A model generated the notes under the pieces. That model ran no database searches, had not been told where the DNA came from, and saw only the letters and a program-made list of their open reading frames with translations. The translations under genes and the position numbers were made by a program. A stretch of DNA of 64,000 bases, taken from Flagellimonas sediminis. Its GTDB lineage: Bacteria; Bacteroidota; Bacteroidia; Flavobacteriales; Flavobacteriaceae. Positions 6,606 through 14,711 of this stretch are shown piece after piece (the first letter of the stretch is position 1; each line of letters opens with the position of its first letter). The stretch is taken from NCBI RefSeq assembly GCF_010500845.1, contig NZ_JAAAMI010000001.1, positions 868,001 through 932,000 of the forward strand. The letters run 5' to 3'.

Positions 6606-9524
6606 ATGATGAAATTGAAATTTACTTTTTGCATACTACCTTTTCTTCTATTGTTGGCCATGCTTCAGGTATCGGCCCAAAAAAAAGAGGCAGCACAGAT
6701 AGCAACACTGATACAAAATCTAAAAAAGGATATTCGTGGCCCGTACAAGGACATTCGTTGGTTCTGTACAGATGGGAGTATCCGCGCCCCAAAAGACCCA
6801 TGCCCAGATGAAATTGGGCCAGGGGTACAGCATGCCCGTTACAAGGATGAGGTTGAGGCCTTGGGTACGACCAATCACATTTATTTAGGGCAGATTTTGA
6901 CTTATACCGATCAAGAACCATTTTGGGATGTGGCCAATGATCATTCCAGGTTGAAGCAATACCAACTCGATAAATATTTAAGAAGTGTAGACAACGGTTG
7001 GATCAACCAAAAGGGGCAATATTATCGTGGCGCCATCCAATCCGAAGACGAAGAAACATGGGGCATCGAATTTTACAAATGGCTTTTGGCAGATGATGAG
7101 GTTCTAAAAAATGAATTTTTTCTGGTTCGCCAGTCGTTGAAGGATATTCCACATAATGGGGACGACAATGTGGCCCAGAAGATGAGGAGCGAATCCAAAG
7201 TTATTTCCGACCTGTACGAGCCCTTCATGGATCTTAGAACGAAAATCCACAGTCAGCCAGAAGATGGCGATATCCAAAAAGTACTGCAGTTCAAACAAAA
7301 GCATAGTGCCAAGTTAACAACGGATCTATCCAAAAAATTGGATGAACTGGTGGCCACCATGAGGGAATTCCATAAGCCAGTGGATATCACCGCCCTTCCC
7401 AAAAGAGCACCCCTTACCAAAGGGACCCTTTTAGGAAAAGCCATTGAAAGCTTTGCTGCTAACAAGGAATTGATGGAAAATCCAAAACTGTTGATGGAAC
7501 AAGCTTCCCAGTTGTCCTTCGATATCAGGAACGGGCTTTTGGACGAAAAAAGGCCTATGGCCAGATTGCAATTACTAGATGTTTCCTTAAAATTGGAAGA
7601 GATCATTTTCAAAAGCTCTCCCGATTACCAGCCTGAAAACTTAAAGGAACTGTTGCATAAAATCTGCTATTTGGGAATGGCCGTTACAGGATCTGGGTAT
7701 TTGGAACAATGGGAGTGGGAGCAATTGGCAAGCAACCTCACCAACTATGAAACAGACGAACGCTCATTGGGCGAATTGACAGAAGTATTGAACCGTGCCC
7801 GTTCCGTAGTGGAATGGAGTGCGGCCATGGTAAAGGCCAATTATGATGCCATCGTAAAGGAATATATTGCTTTTGAACCGCTTACCGCAGGTTTTGTGGA
7901 TGACAAGATTAGAGGATCTGTGGCCCTTCATCTAGGGCAAAGTGTCGGGGAATTGGGCAATCTCATTTCTGCCGAATCCCAATTGGCCAATAAAGTCATG
8001 GACATACAAAACCAGAGTACCATTCGCGGCCTGAATCCTGGCTACGCTTTTGGGGAATTGGTCGTTGTGGGAGGCAGTTCGGATGATATTGAGGTGTCTT
8101 CTGACAAGATCTATGTCTTCCAACGTCCCCCATCCGATTTAAAACCCGTTGCTGGGATTGCAACGGTTGCTGAAGGCAATATGGTTTCCCACGTGCAATT
8201 ATTGGCCCGTAACCTCGGAATTCCCAATGCGGCGTTATCGGACCAAAATCTTCAAGACCTAAAAAAATATGACGGTTCAAGGGTGTTTTATGCCGTTTCC
8301 AATAAAGGGAATGTTATCCTGAAACCCGAAAGCCAAATGACCAAGGATGAATTGGCACTTTTTGAAAAAAAGGAACGCAAAGAGGAACGTATCGAGGTAC
8401 CCATTCAACAGATCCGTTTGGATGTAAACAAGGTGCTTAACATGCGGGATGTGGATGCCGATGATTCGGGAAAATTATGTGGCCCAAAAGCCGCGAATTT
8501 GGGTCAACTCAAAAAAATGTTTCCCGAAAAAGTTGTGGAAGGTTTGGTGATTCCCTTTGGGATTTTCAGAACGCACATGGACCAAAAAATGCCCGATCAA
8601 GAGGGATCCTATTGGAATTTCCTGACCAAGATGTTCGAAGAAGCCAATCGCATGTTGGCATCCGGTATTTCAGAAAAGGAAGTTGAAAATTACCAATTGC
8701 GCCAATTGGAAATCTTGAGGGATGCCATTAAAAAAATGCCGTTACAGGATGATTTTATCAACCAATTGGAAACTGGCTTCAAAGACGTTTTGGGTTCCGA
8801 TTTGGGTTCCGTCCCCGTATTTCTACGCAGCGATACCAACATGGAGGATCTAAAGGATTTTACCGGTGCCGGACTCAACCTAACCATCTTCAATTCGGTG
8901 GAAAGGGAAAAGATTTTGGCAGGAATCAAGGATGTTTGGGCCTCTCCCTACACAGAACGCAGTTTCAAATGGCGTCAAAAATACCTGTTGAACCCCGAAA
9001 ATGTGTTTCCATCCATTTTGGTCATTCCCAGTGTGGATGTTGATTATTCTGGAGTATTGATCACCAAGGGTATCAGCATGGGCACCGATAAGGACCTGAC
9101 TGTTGCTTTTAGCAGGGGAGCTGGTGGTGCTGTGGATGGACAGGCTGCGGAACAATATCTCATCAAAGATGAGGGTGGATACACCTTATTGGCCCCGGCT
9201 CGGGAACGTTTTTACAACGGACTTCCCAAAACAGGGGGCACCCAAAGGAAAAAGGCCACTTTTCAAAAGCGCGTGCTGAACGATGGCAATATCGATGAGA
9301 TCCGTGAATTGGCCCATATGATTCGGGAGCGCGTTCCAAAAGAAACGCATTCCGATTATCAAGGGGCCTATGATGTAGAACTGGGTTTTAAGGACAACAA
9401 GCTTTGGCTGTTTCAAATCAGGCCCTTTGTAGAGAATAAAAAAGCGTTGGGTTCCACTTATCTAGAATCCATCACACCAAAGATCGACTTGGCCAAACGT
9501 ATTTCACTTTCCAAAAAAATCTAA
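6606..9524 (+). CDS. Exported PEP/pyruvate-dikinase-like protein (swivelling His plus ATP-grasp)
   Basis: The 972-residue product has a clear signal peptide (residues 1-24, ending VSAQ). Residues 25-470 are helical and unassigned. A phosphohistidine swivelling domain follows, with the SH dipeptide at His529 (GNMVSHVQLLARNLGIP). A PEP-synthase-type ATP-grasp domain fills about 615-945: GPKAANLG near 626, FLRSDTNMEDL near 741, SPYTERSFKWRQ, and the closing LWLFQIRPF near 936. The His domain precedes the ATP domain, the order of glucan water dikinases, not of PEP synthase. Such enzymes move the beta phosphate of ATP to a carbohydrate or pyruvate through the His. Here the signal peptide sends it to the periplasm, where ATP is not expected. 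The real substrate is unknown. Confidence 0.85.
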   Translation: MMKLKFTFCILPFLLLLAMLQVSAQKKEAAQIATLIQNLKKDIRGPYKDIRWFCTDGSIRAPKDPCPDEIGPGVQHARYKDEVEALGTTNHIYLGQILTYTDQEPFWDVANDHSRLKQYQLDKYLRSVDNGWINQKGQYYRGAIQSEDEETWGIEFYKWLLADDEVLKNEFFLVRQSLKDIPHNGDDNVAQKMRSESKVISDLYEPFMDLRTKIHSQPEDGDIQKVLQFKQKHSAKLTTDLSKKLDELVATMREFHKPVDITALPKRAPLTKGTLLGKAIESFAANKELMENPKLLMEQASQLSFDIRNGLLDEKRPMARLQLLDVSLKLEEIIFKSSPDYQPENLKELLHKICYLGMAVTGSGYLEQWEWEQLASNLTNYETDERSLGELTEVLNRARSVVEWSAAMVKANYDAIVKEYIAFEPLTAGFVDDKIRGSVALHLGQSVGELGNLISAESQLANKVMDIQNQSTIRGLNPGYAFGELVVVGGSSDDIEVSSDKIYVFQRPPSDLKPVAGIATVAEGNMVSHVQLLARNLGIPNAALSDQNLQDLKKYDGSRVFYAVSNKGNVILKPESQMTKDELALFEKKERKEERIEVPIQQIRLDVNKVLNMRDVDADDSGKLCGPKAANLGQLKKMFPEKVVEGLVIPFGIFRTHMDQKMPDQEGSYWNFLTKMFEEANRMLASGISEKEVENYQLRQLEILRDAIKKMPLQDDFINQLETGFKDVLGSDLGSVPVFLRSDTNMEDLKDFTGAGLNLTIFNSVEREKILAGIKDVWASPYTERSFKWRQKYLLNPENVFPSILVIPSVDVDYSGVLITKGISMGTDKDLTVAFSRGAGGAVDGQAAEQYLIKDEGGYTLLAPARERFYNGLPKTGGTQRKKATFQKRVLNDGNIDEIRELAHMIRERVPKETHSDYQGAYDVELGFKDNKLWLFQIRPFVENKKALGSTYLESITPKIDLAKRISLSKKI

Positions 9525-10787
9525 ATGAAAAAGATTGTTGCAATTGGCATATTGGGGTTAATAGGGTTGGGTTTTACCGAATTTGTGGAATATCCCATTG
9601 ATGGATATGAGCGAACGGGGATTAAAAGGCTCAAACGGCTGGAAATGATCAAAAATGGCGAACTGAAAGATACTTCGCCTTTGCCCGAAGGTGCCAAAAG
9701 AGCATGGGAAGACATTCAGTTGAACCTCCTTTCCAGGAAAACGGACAGCGTGGGCGTTTTTTTTGAGATAGATGAGTCTTTTCAAAAGGACATCAACGGA
9801 TTGTTCCGTGGACTGGATAAAAGTTATTCCCTGACCATTCTCGATATTTCCGAACCCGATAGCGTTCGGTATGCGGAACGTAACAAAACCTTGGGCTACC
9901 AACCTGGGAGTGTAGGCAAATTGGCAGTATTGACCGCCCTTTTTGAACAATTGGCCAAAATTTACCCCGATTCCTTTGAGCTGCGGACCCAATTGCTCAA
10001 AAATAAAGTGGTAAAGGCAGGGGTATGGGGCCTTACGGATGAACATACCATTCCTATTTTTAATGTGGAAAAGAATACCTTGGTAAAACGACAGGTTATT
10101 GCCAGCGATGTATTCAGCTTGTACGAATGGGCCGATCATATGCTTTCGGTGAGCAACAATGGTGCGGCCAGTATTGTGTGGCGTGAGGCTCTTTTGATGG
10201 CAGCTTTTGGGGAAAAATACCCCGATCTTACTGAGGAGGAGGCGATGACTTATTTTAAGGAAACCCCTAAAAAGGACCTCACCGATCTGGCCAACGATGT
10301 GGTCAATCTTCCTTTGCGCAGTTTGGGCATTACTTCGGATGAATGGCGGTTGGGCAGTTTCTTCACCACTGGCGCCAACACCTATGTGGGCGATAAAGGG
10401 GGAAGTATTGGTACCCCCTACGGATTGATGAAGTTTTTGATCCAATTGGAACAGGGTAACGTTATTGACGAGGCCAGTAGTCTGGAAATGAAGCGATTGA
10501 TGTATATGACCGATCGTAGGATCCGTTATGCACAATCCCCAGCGTTGAAAGATGCAGCCGTTTACTTTAAATCGGGAAGCTTGTACAAATGCGATAGGAG
10601 CAAGGGCGAGGAATGTGGAAAGTACATGGGCAACGTGCAAAATTTTATGAACTCCGTCATCATTGTGGAACATCCTGACAATTGTAGGTATATGGTGGTG
10701 TTGATGACCAACGTACTGCGAAAGAATTCTGCTTCTGACCATATGTATTTGGCCTCGGCCATAGATAAGATTGTTAGGAAAGGTTGA
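9525..10787 (+). CDS. Beta-lactamase/penicillin-binding-fold serine hydrolase
   Basis: The ATG directly follows the stop of the dikinase-like gene, so the two are one operon and probably translationally coupled. The 420-residue product has an N-terminal hydrophobic segment and a class A beta-lactamase-like fold: S129-V-G-K132 as the SxxK motif in QPGSVGKLAV, SNN at 210-212 as the SxN motif, and a KSGS block near 346. It is longer than ordinary class A lactamases (about 290) because of an N-terminal extension and inserts. True resistance activity is unlikely, and a role in peptidoglycan or as an inactive peptidoglycan-binding relative is more likely. The last 14 nt overlap the 3' end of the convergent transporter gene. 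Confidence 0.8.
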   Translation: MKKIVAIGILGLIGLGFTEFVEYPIDGYERTGIKRLKRLEMIKNGELKDTSPLPEGAKRAWEDIQLNLLSRKTDSVGVFFEIDESFQKDINGLFRGLDKSYSLTILDISEPDSVRYAERNKTLGYQPGSVGKLAVLTALFEQLAKIYPDSFELRTQLLKNKVVKAGVWGLTDEHTIPIFNVEKNTLVKRQVIASDVFSLYEWADHMLSVSNNGAASIVWREALLMAAFGEKYPDLTEEEAMTYFKETPKKDLTDLANDVVNLPLRSLGITSDEWRLGSFFTTGANTYVGDKGGSIGTPYGLMKFLIQLEQGNVIDEASSLEMKRLMYMTDRRIRYAQSPALKDAAVYFKSGSLYKCDRSKGEECGKYMGNVQNFMNSVIIVEHPDNCRYMVVLMTNVLRKNSASDHMYLASAIDKIVRKG

Positions 10788-13575
10788 TTTCCGCCAAGGC
10801 GTTTTGGGCAAAATCCCTTATTTTTTGGTTTTCGTCCGAGGTGAATCTTTTCAATAAAGGCTCGTACTTGCTTTCCTTTTGTTTGCCGATGAGATAAAGT
10901 ACCGCCAGTTTTAAGTTTACGTCAGGCACCTGTAGCAATTGTTCAAAGCATTCCATTTCGGACGGAATATTGTGCTTGATTTTCTGGATTGCTTCTTCCG
11001 ATGAAAAATCCATCGTGGCTTCTTCAATGATGGGAAGTAATTTCTGTTTTAGGTTTCCAGTCAACAAGTTGTCCAAAAACTCGATGGATTTGTTCCGCGC
11101 CTCTTGTTTTGGGCTCAAAAGTCCCAAATAGGCGTTCTGTACATCCTCTTGCACATATTTTAGCCCCAATAGTTTAAAAATGCGTTCAAGACCAGCATCC
11201 AACCGTCGTTCCAAGAGTTCCAAAAGGGAAGCCCTGGCATCCCTTTCTTCTACATCGATTCCTGACCCCGACTTCTTTCTGTTGCGGTATGAGATGATGA
11301 TTTGGGTATGCATGGCCGATAAGGTCTGATGGTACAGTCTGCATTCATCAAAAACCTTGGAAGCAACTTTGAATCGGTTGAAACGCAGGGTAGGGCGGTC
11401 CTTTCTGATATCGCTGAGTGCACGGACCACTTCCAACCGGATACTGAGATCTACATCATCAAAAAGCTGGAACAGACAGTGAACGGCTTCTTTCGATTTA
11501 AAGGATTTGATGACCAAGGGTACAAAACGGCACGTTTCCAGATCTATTGATCTATTTCTGACTTGCGAAACCAAAATGGGCAATATGCCAGGGCCATAAT
11601 TGTTCAATGCTTCAATTACTGTGGACCTATAGGGTTTATTGGACAGCAAATGCAACAATTTGTCAATGAACATGGGATGCATACTAATTCCTGCTGCGGT
11701 AATGGCCGCTTTTTTCAAAATCTCTTCCTGATTGTCCAAACCGTCCATGATCACATGATAAAACTGCGGGTAGCCCGAGGCACCGATAGCTTTTAAAACA
11801 AGTGGATTGATGGGATTTTCGCTATCTGACAAACGTTTTGCCAACCTTCCTTGAAGGTCATGGCTTGTCCTTAAGGTCATATTGCCTGCACTTTCCCTTG
11901 CCAGACAGAATAGGGCAGTATCCCTAACCAATACATTTTCGGAATCCAGAAATTGATCAAACACATATTCCTCCTTATGATCGGAATGCAATAAGAGGTA
12001 TTCAAAAGTGGCCAAAGTGAGGTCTTCGTCCCCATATCCCAACAATTCGTTGATCTGGACCACCATGGAAGAGCTGTTCAAGAAATATAGGTTACGCATG
12101 GCGGCCGCCTTTACTTTTACGGATGGATGGTCCAATAACCTCAATACATCGCTTGTGAACCGCCTATCATTGATTTCCATCAGCTTGTTGAGCATGAACA
12201 AGATTTGATCCTCGTTACCGGATGAGAAGACACTTTTCATTCCCTCCACCACGGAGACATTTTTGGTTTTTGATACCGATACATTCTTGTCCTTGGCGGT
12301 GGCCGATTTCAAATTATGTTTGAAAGTGGCGTAATACTCCTTGCGCAATATCCCGATGAAAAAGATCCACACCAAAACCAAACCGATGATCAACAGGGTA
12401 ACGCTCAAGGTGCCCAGTTCAAGTCCGTTCACGAAGAAAATCAGCAAAAGTCCAGCAAAGCCCGTGGCAATACTGTCTACCACCACATCAATGAAGGATT
12501 TGGTCCTGTTCTTCAGTTCAAAAGGAAGTGGCAAGGCCAACAATTCAGAGGCACTTTTGTTGATGGATTGCTTTAAGACCCCATCCATGGCCTTTATGGC
12601 CACAATGGCCGAAAGTTCTGGAAGAAAAAGAAAAAAGACAGCTCCAAATAAGATACCTAGAGGTAACAATAATAGTGAAAACCCAACACCCCAAATACCC
12701 ACAATCCGATGTGTCAAAAACAATTGTACTGCCAAGGAAAGCAAGTTGAAGGTGGAAAACCAAAAGGCAAAAAACGATGTAAGTTCCTCGGGATCTTCTA
12801 TGGATTTGGCCGCAAAATCGCTGAACAGGTAATCCACCAACTTGGCTACCAAAACCCCAACAGCCACCGTTAAGGCCATGTAGGTTAAGTGCTTGGACTT
12901 TTTGATGAGTTGATAGGGGTGTCCATCGGTGGGGGAAATCCTTTTTTTCTGCTTGAATTCATCGAGTTTGTTCACGCGCAATCTCCAAATGTAACGGAGC
13001 AGGGGAAAACATCCCATCAGCAAAACCGCGGCTATAAAAATCATGGCATCATTACCGAACACCGGTGCAAATATGGAAGTGAGGTATCCCCCGAAAATAC
13101 CTCCCAAAATGGCCCCGGAGCCAATAAATCCAAATAGTCTTTTGGCATCCCTTACATTGAAGACCAAGTTGGCCAAGACCCAAAACTGCGAGGCGGACAA
13201 AACTGCGTAGATTGCCACCCATATATAAAAGAAAAACAAAAGGGAGGTATTCATCAACCCAAAAATCAAAAGCAAGCCAAGGGCGATCAGAATGATGATC
13301 GAGGTTGATAGTGTTGTTTTTATGATGCGGTTCAGTCCAAACTTGGCAAGTATCTTGGTGTAGAACATGGAACTTGCCACTGCCGTAAGGGCCACCAGAA
13401 TATATGCCAACGACAATTTTTCGGCACCGAGTTCGGAAAGGAACAGGGCATTGATAGTGGGTTTAATGATCAGCAATACCGAAATGATCAGAAAAATGTA
13501 GCAAAACATAAAAAGGGAGATTTTGTATTCTCCCTTTCGTATATCAAAAAATTGGTTCGCTAGTCTATAGATCAT
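10774..13575 (-). CDS. Npt1/Npt2-type nucleotide transporter with HEAT repeats
   Basis: A 933-residue fusion. Residues 1-420 form about twelve membrane helices starting with IRKGEYKISLFMFCYIFLIISVLLIIKPTIN split over helix 1 and carry the Npt/ADP-ATP translocase-like signature (related to the transporters of Chlamydia and Rickettsia). From about 440 to the end there are HEAT-like helical repeats (EINDRRFTSDVLRLLDHPSV, LEVVRALSDI and similar). In free-living Bacteroidetes such proteins are common but their cargo is not established. The gene lies 22 nt downstream of another beta-lactamase-fold gene on the same strand and converges on the exported dikinase operon, suggesting a shared envelope role. 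Confidence 0.82.
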   Translation of the reverse strand: MIYRLANQFFDIRKGEYKISLFMFCYIFLIISVLLIIKPTINALFLSELGAEKLSLAYILVALTAVASSMFYTKILAKFGLNRIIKTTLSTSIIILIALGLLLIFGLMNTSLLFFFYIWVAIYAVLSASQFWVLANLVFNVRDAKRLFGFIGSGAILGGIFGGYLTSIFAPVFGNDAMIFIAAVLLMGCFPLLRYIWRLRVNKLDEFKQKKRISPTDGHPYQLIKKSKHLTYMALTVAVGVLVAKLVDYLFSDFAAKSIEDPEELTSFFAFWFSTFNLLSLAVQLFLTHRIVGIWGVGFSLLLLPLGILFGAVFFLFLPELSAIVAIKAMDGVLKQSINKSASELLALPLPFELKNRTKSFIDVVVDSIATGFAGLLLIFFVNGLELGTLSVTLLIIGLVLVWIFFIGILRKEYYATFKHNLKSATAKDKNVSVSKTKNVSVVEGMKSVFSSGNEDQILFMLNKLMEINDRRFTSDVLRLLDHPSVKVKAAAMRNLYFLNSSSMVVQINELLGYGDEDLTLATFEYLLLHSDHKEEYVFDQFLDSENVLVRDTALFCLARESAGNMTLRTSHDLQGRLAKRLSDSENPINPLVLKAIGASGYPQFYHVIMDGLDNQEEILKKAAITAAGISMHPMFIDKLLHLLSNKPYRSTVIEALNNYGPGILPILVSQVRNRSIDLETCRFVPLVIKSFKSKEAVHCLFQLFDDVDLSIRLEVVRALSDIRKDRPTLRFNRFKVASKVFDECRLYHQTLSAMHTQIIISYRNRKKSGSGIDVEERDARASLLELLERRLDAGLERIFKLLGLKYVQEDVQNAYLGLLSPKQEARNKSIEFLDNLLTGNLKQKLLPIIEEATMDFSSEEAIQKIKHNIPSEMECFEQLLQVPDVNLKLAVLYLIGKQKESKYEPLLKRFTSDENQKIRDFAQNALAEINLS

Positions 13576-13597
13576 TGGTTGAGATACTATCCAATGT

Positions 13598-14506
13598 CTA
13601 AATTTCGGGTTTTTTCAATACTTTTTCCACGGGTTTCACCAAATTCCGGATAATCTGCTCTCCATCAGGGTCATCTACAAGTGCCACCAAGATGTATCTG
13701 CGATTGGATTCTTTTCCCCAAACCAGTATGGAATCGGAGTGGAACGTTTTCCAGGACCCCGACTTGCGGAACAAGCGTGCGGTTGGGGCAATGATGTCCA
13801 AAGTATTCACAAATTTATGGTGCAGTTCAGGGTTCTCCATGATGTTCAACATCTGTTTGGACCTTTTCTCGTTCACTAATTGACCATTGGCCAAAAGATA
13901 ATAGAACCTGCAAACCTGAGTTACCGAGGCCGCATGGCTTAGGTTTTTCAAAGGTTCCCTGTTGGTATCACCGCCGCCGCCATAGCGTTTGCCCACCCAA
14001 AGGCCACCACCGTTTTCTTCGTCATAAAAGGCATATTTGGGGTCGGTCATAACCGATTCTATTTTGGAATAACCGATACGGTCGATCATACGAGTAGAAG
14101 CTGCATTGTCCGATTTGCTGATCATCAAACGCATATCCTTTTTCACCTCTGGGGTCTCCGTCAATTCTCCCTTTTCAATAGCCTCCATAGCGGCAAGGAG
14201 AATGGCTATTTTGGGCAAGCTGGCAGCATACATCATATAATTGCCATTGATCCTGGCAAAGCGAACCTTTTCCGGGTTGCTCAAATCTACAATGCCAATG
14301 GCCATTTTATTTTGAGAGATCAAATGGGACCAGGCCTCATTGCCCATGATTTCTTCTTCCAAATTGTTTTGAAGAGAATTATCCACCAGCTTTGTAAGCG
14401 GCTTGATGTTTTCGCGGCTCATTTTCAAGGGCAACATTTGTTGTCCCGAAACGGAGGGGATAAGGGCCGAAAAAAATAAAACAACAAAAAACTTCCTCAT
14501 TAACAA
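13598..14506 (-). CDS. Class A beta-lactamase-like serine hydrolase, exported
   Basis: The product has 302 residues and a signal peptide (about 1-22, ending SVSGQ). The fold markers of class A beta-lactamases are present: S96-L-P-K99 (SxxK), S132-D-N134 (SDN) and a KSGS block near 244. The Glu166 omega-loop motif of true class A lactamases is not recognisable, so penicillin hydrolysis is doubtful. It is the first gene of a two-gene unit with the Npt/HEAT transporter. A second protein of the same fold lies just across the convergent junction, so the cluster holds two related hydrolases flanking the transporter. Confidence 0.82.
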   Translation of the reverse strand: MLMRKFFVVLFFSALIPSVSGQQMLPLKMSRENIKPLTKLVDNSLQNNLEEEIMGNEAWSHLISQNKMAIGIVDLSNPEKVRFARINGNYMMYAASLPKIAILLAAMEAIEKGELTETPEVKKDMRLMISKSDNAASTRMIDRIGYSKIESVMTDPKYAFYDEENGGGLWVGKRYGGGGDTNREPLKNLSHAASVTQVCRFYYLLANGQLVNEKRSKQMLNIMENPELHHKFVNTLDIIAPTARLFRKSGSWKTFHSDSILVWGKESNRRYILVALVDDPDGEQIIRNLVKPVEKVLKKPEI

Positions 14507-14711
14507 GTGGGGTATAAAAAACTAGCTAAAATTATATAATCTAAAGATGCACAATGTGTTAAAAATTAAATTTTAGATAAAATGTAAACGCGAGCAATGA
14601 TGCATACTATGTTTTCATATCCTCGGTCCATTTGTTAAAAAACTTTTCCAACCTTGCACAAAGTTCTTCTGGTAAAAACGCTGTAACAGGTATTTTTATT
14701 TTTCGTTTTGA

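Noticed and set aside
9558..10811. A 417-residue open frame on the minus strand opposite the beta-lactamase-like gene
   Set aside because: It lies wholly antisense to a gene with clear motifs and start, and its sequence (many His, Gln and Phe, no domain) is typical of a shadow frame.
13598..14506. Calling the class A-like gene a beta-lactamase resistance gene
   Set aside because: The SxxK, SDN and KSG motifs are present but the Glu of the omega loop cannot be recognised, so hydrolysis of beta-lactams is not supported.
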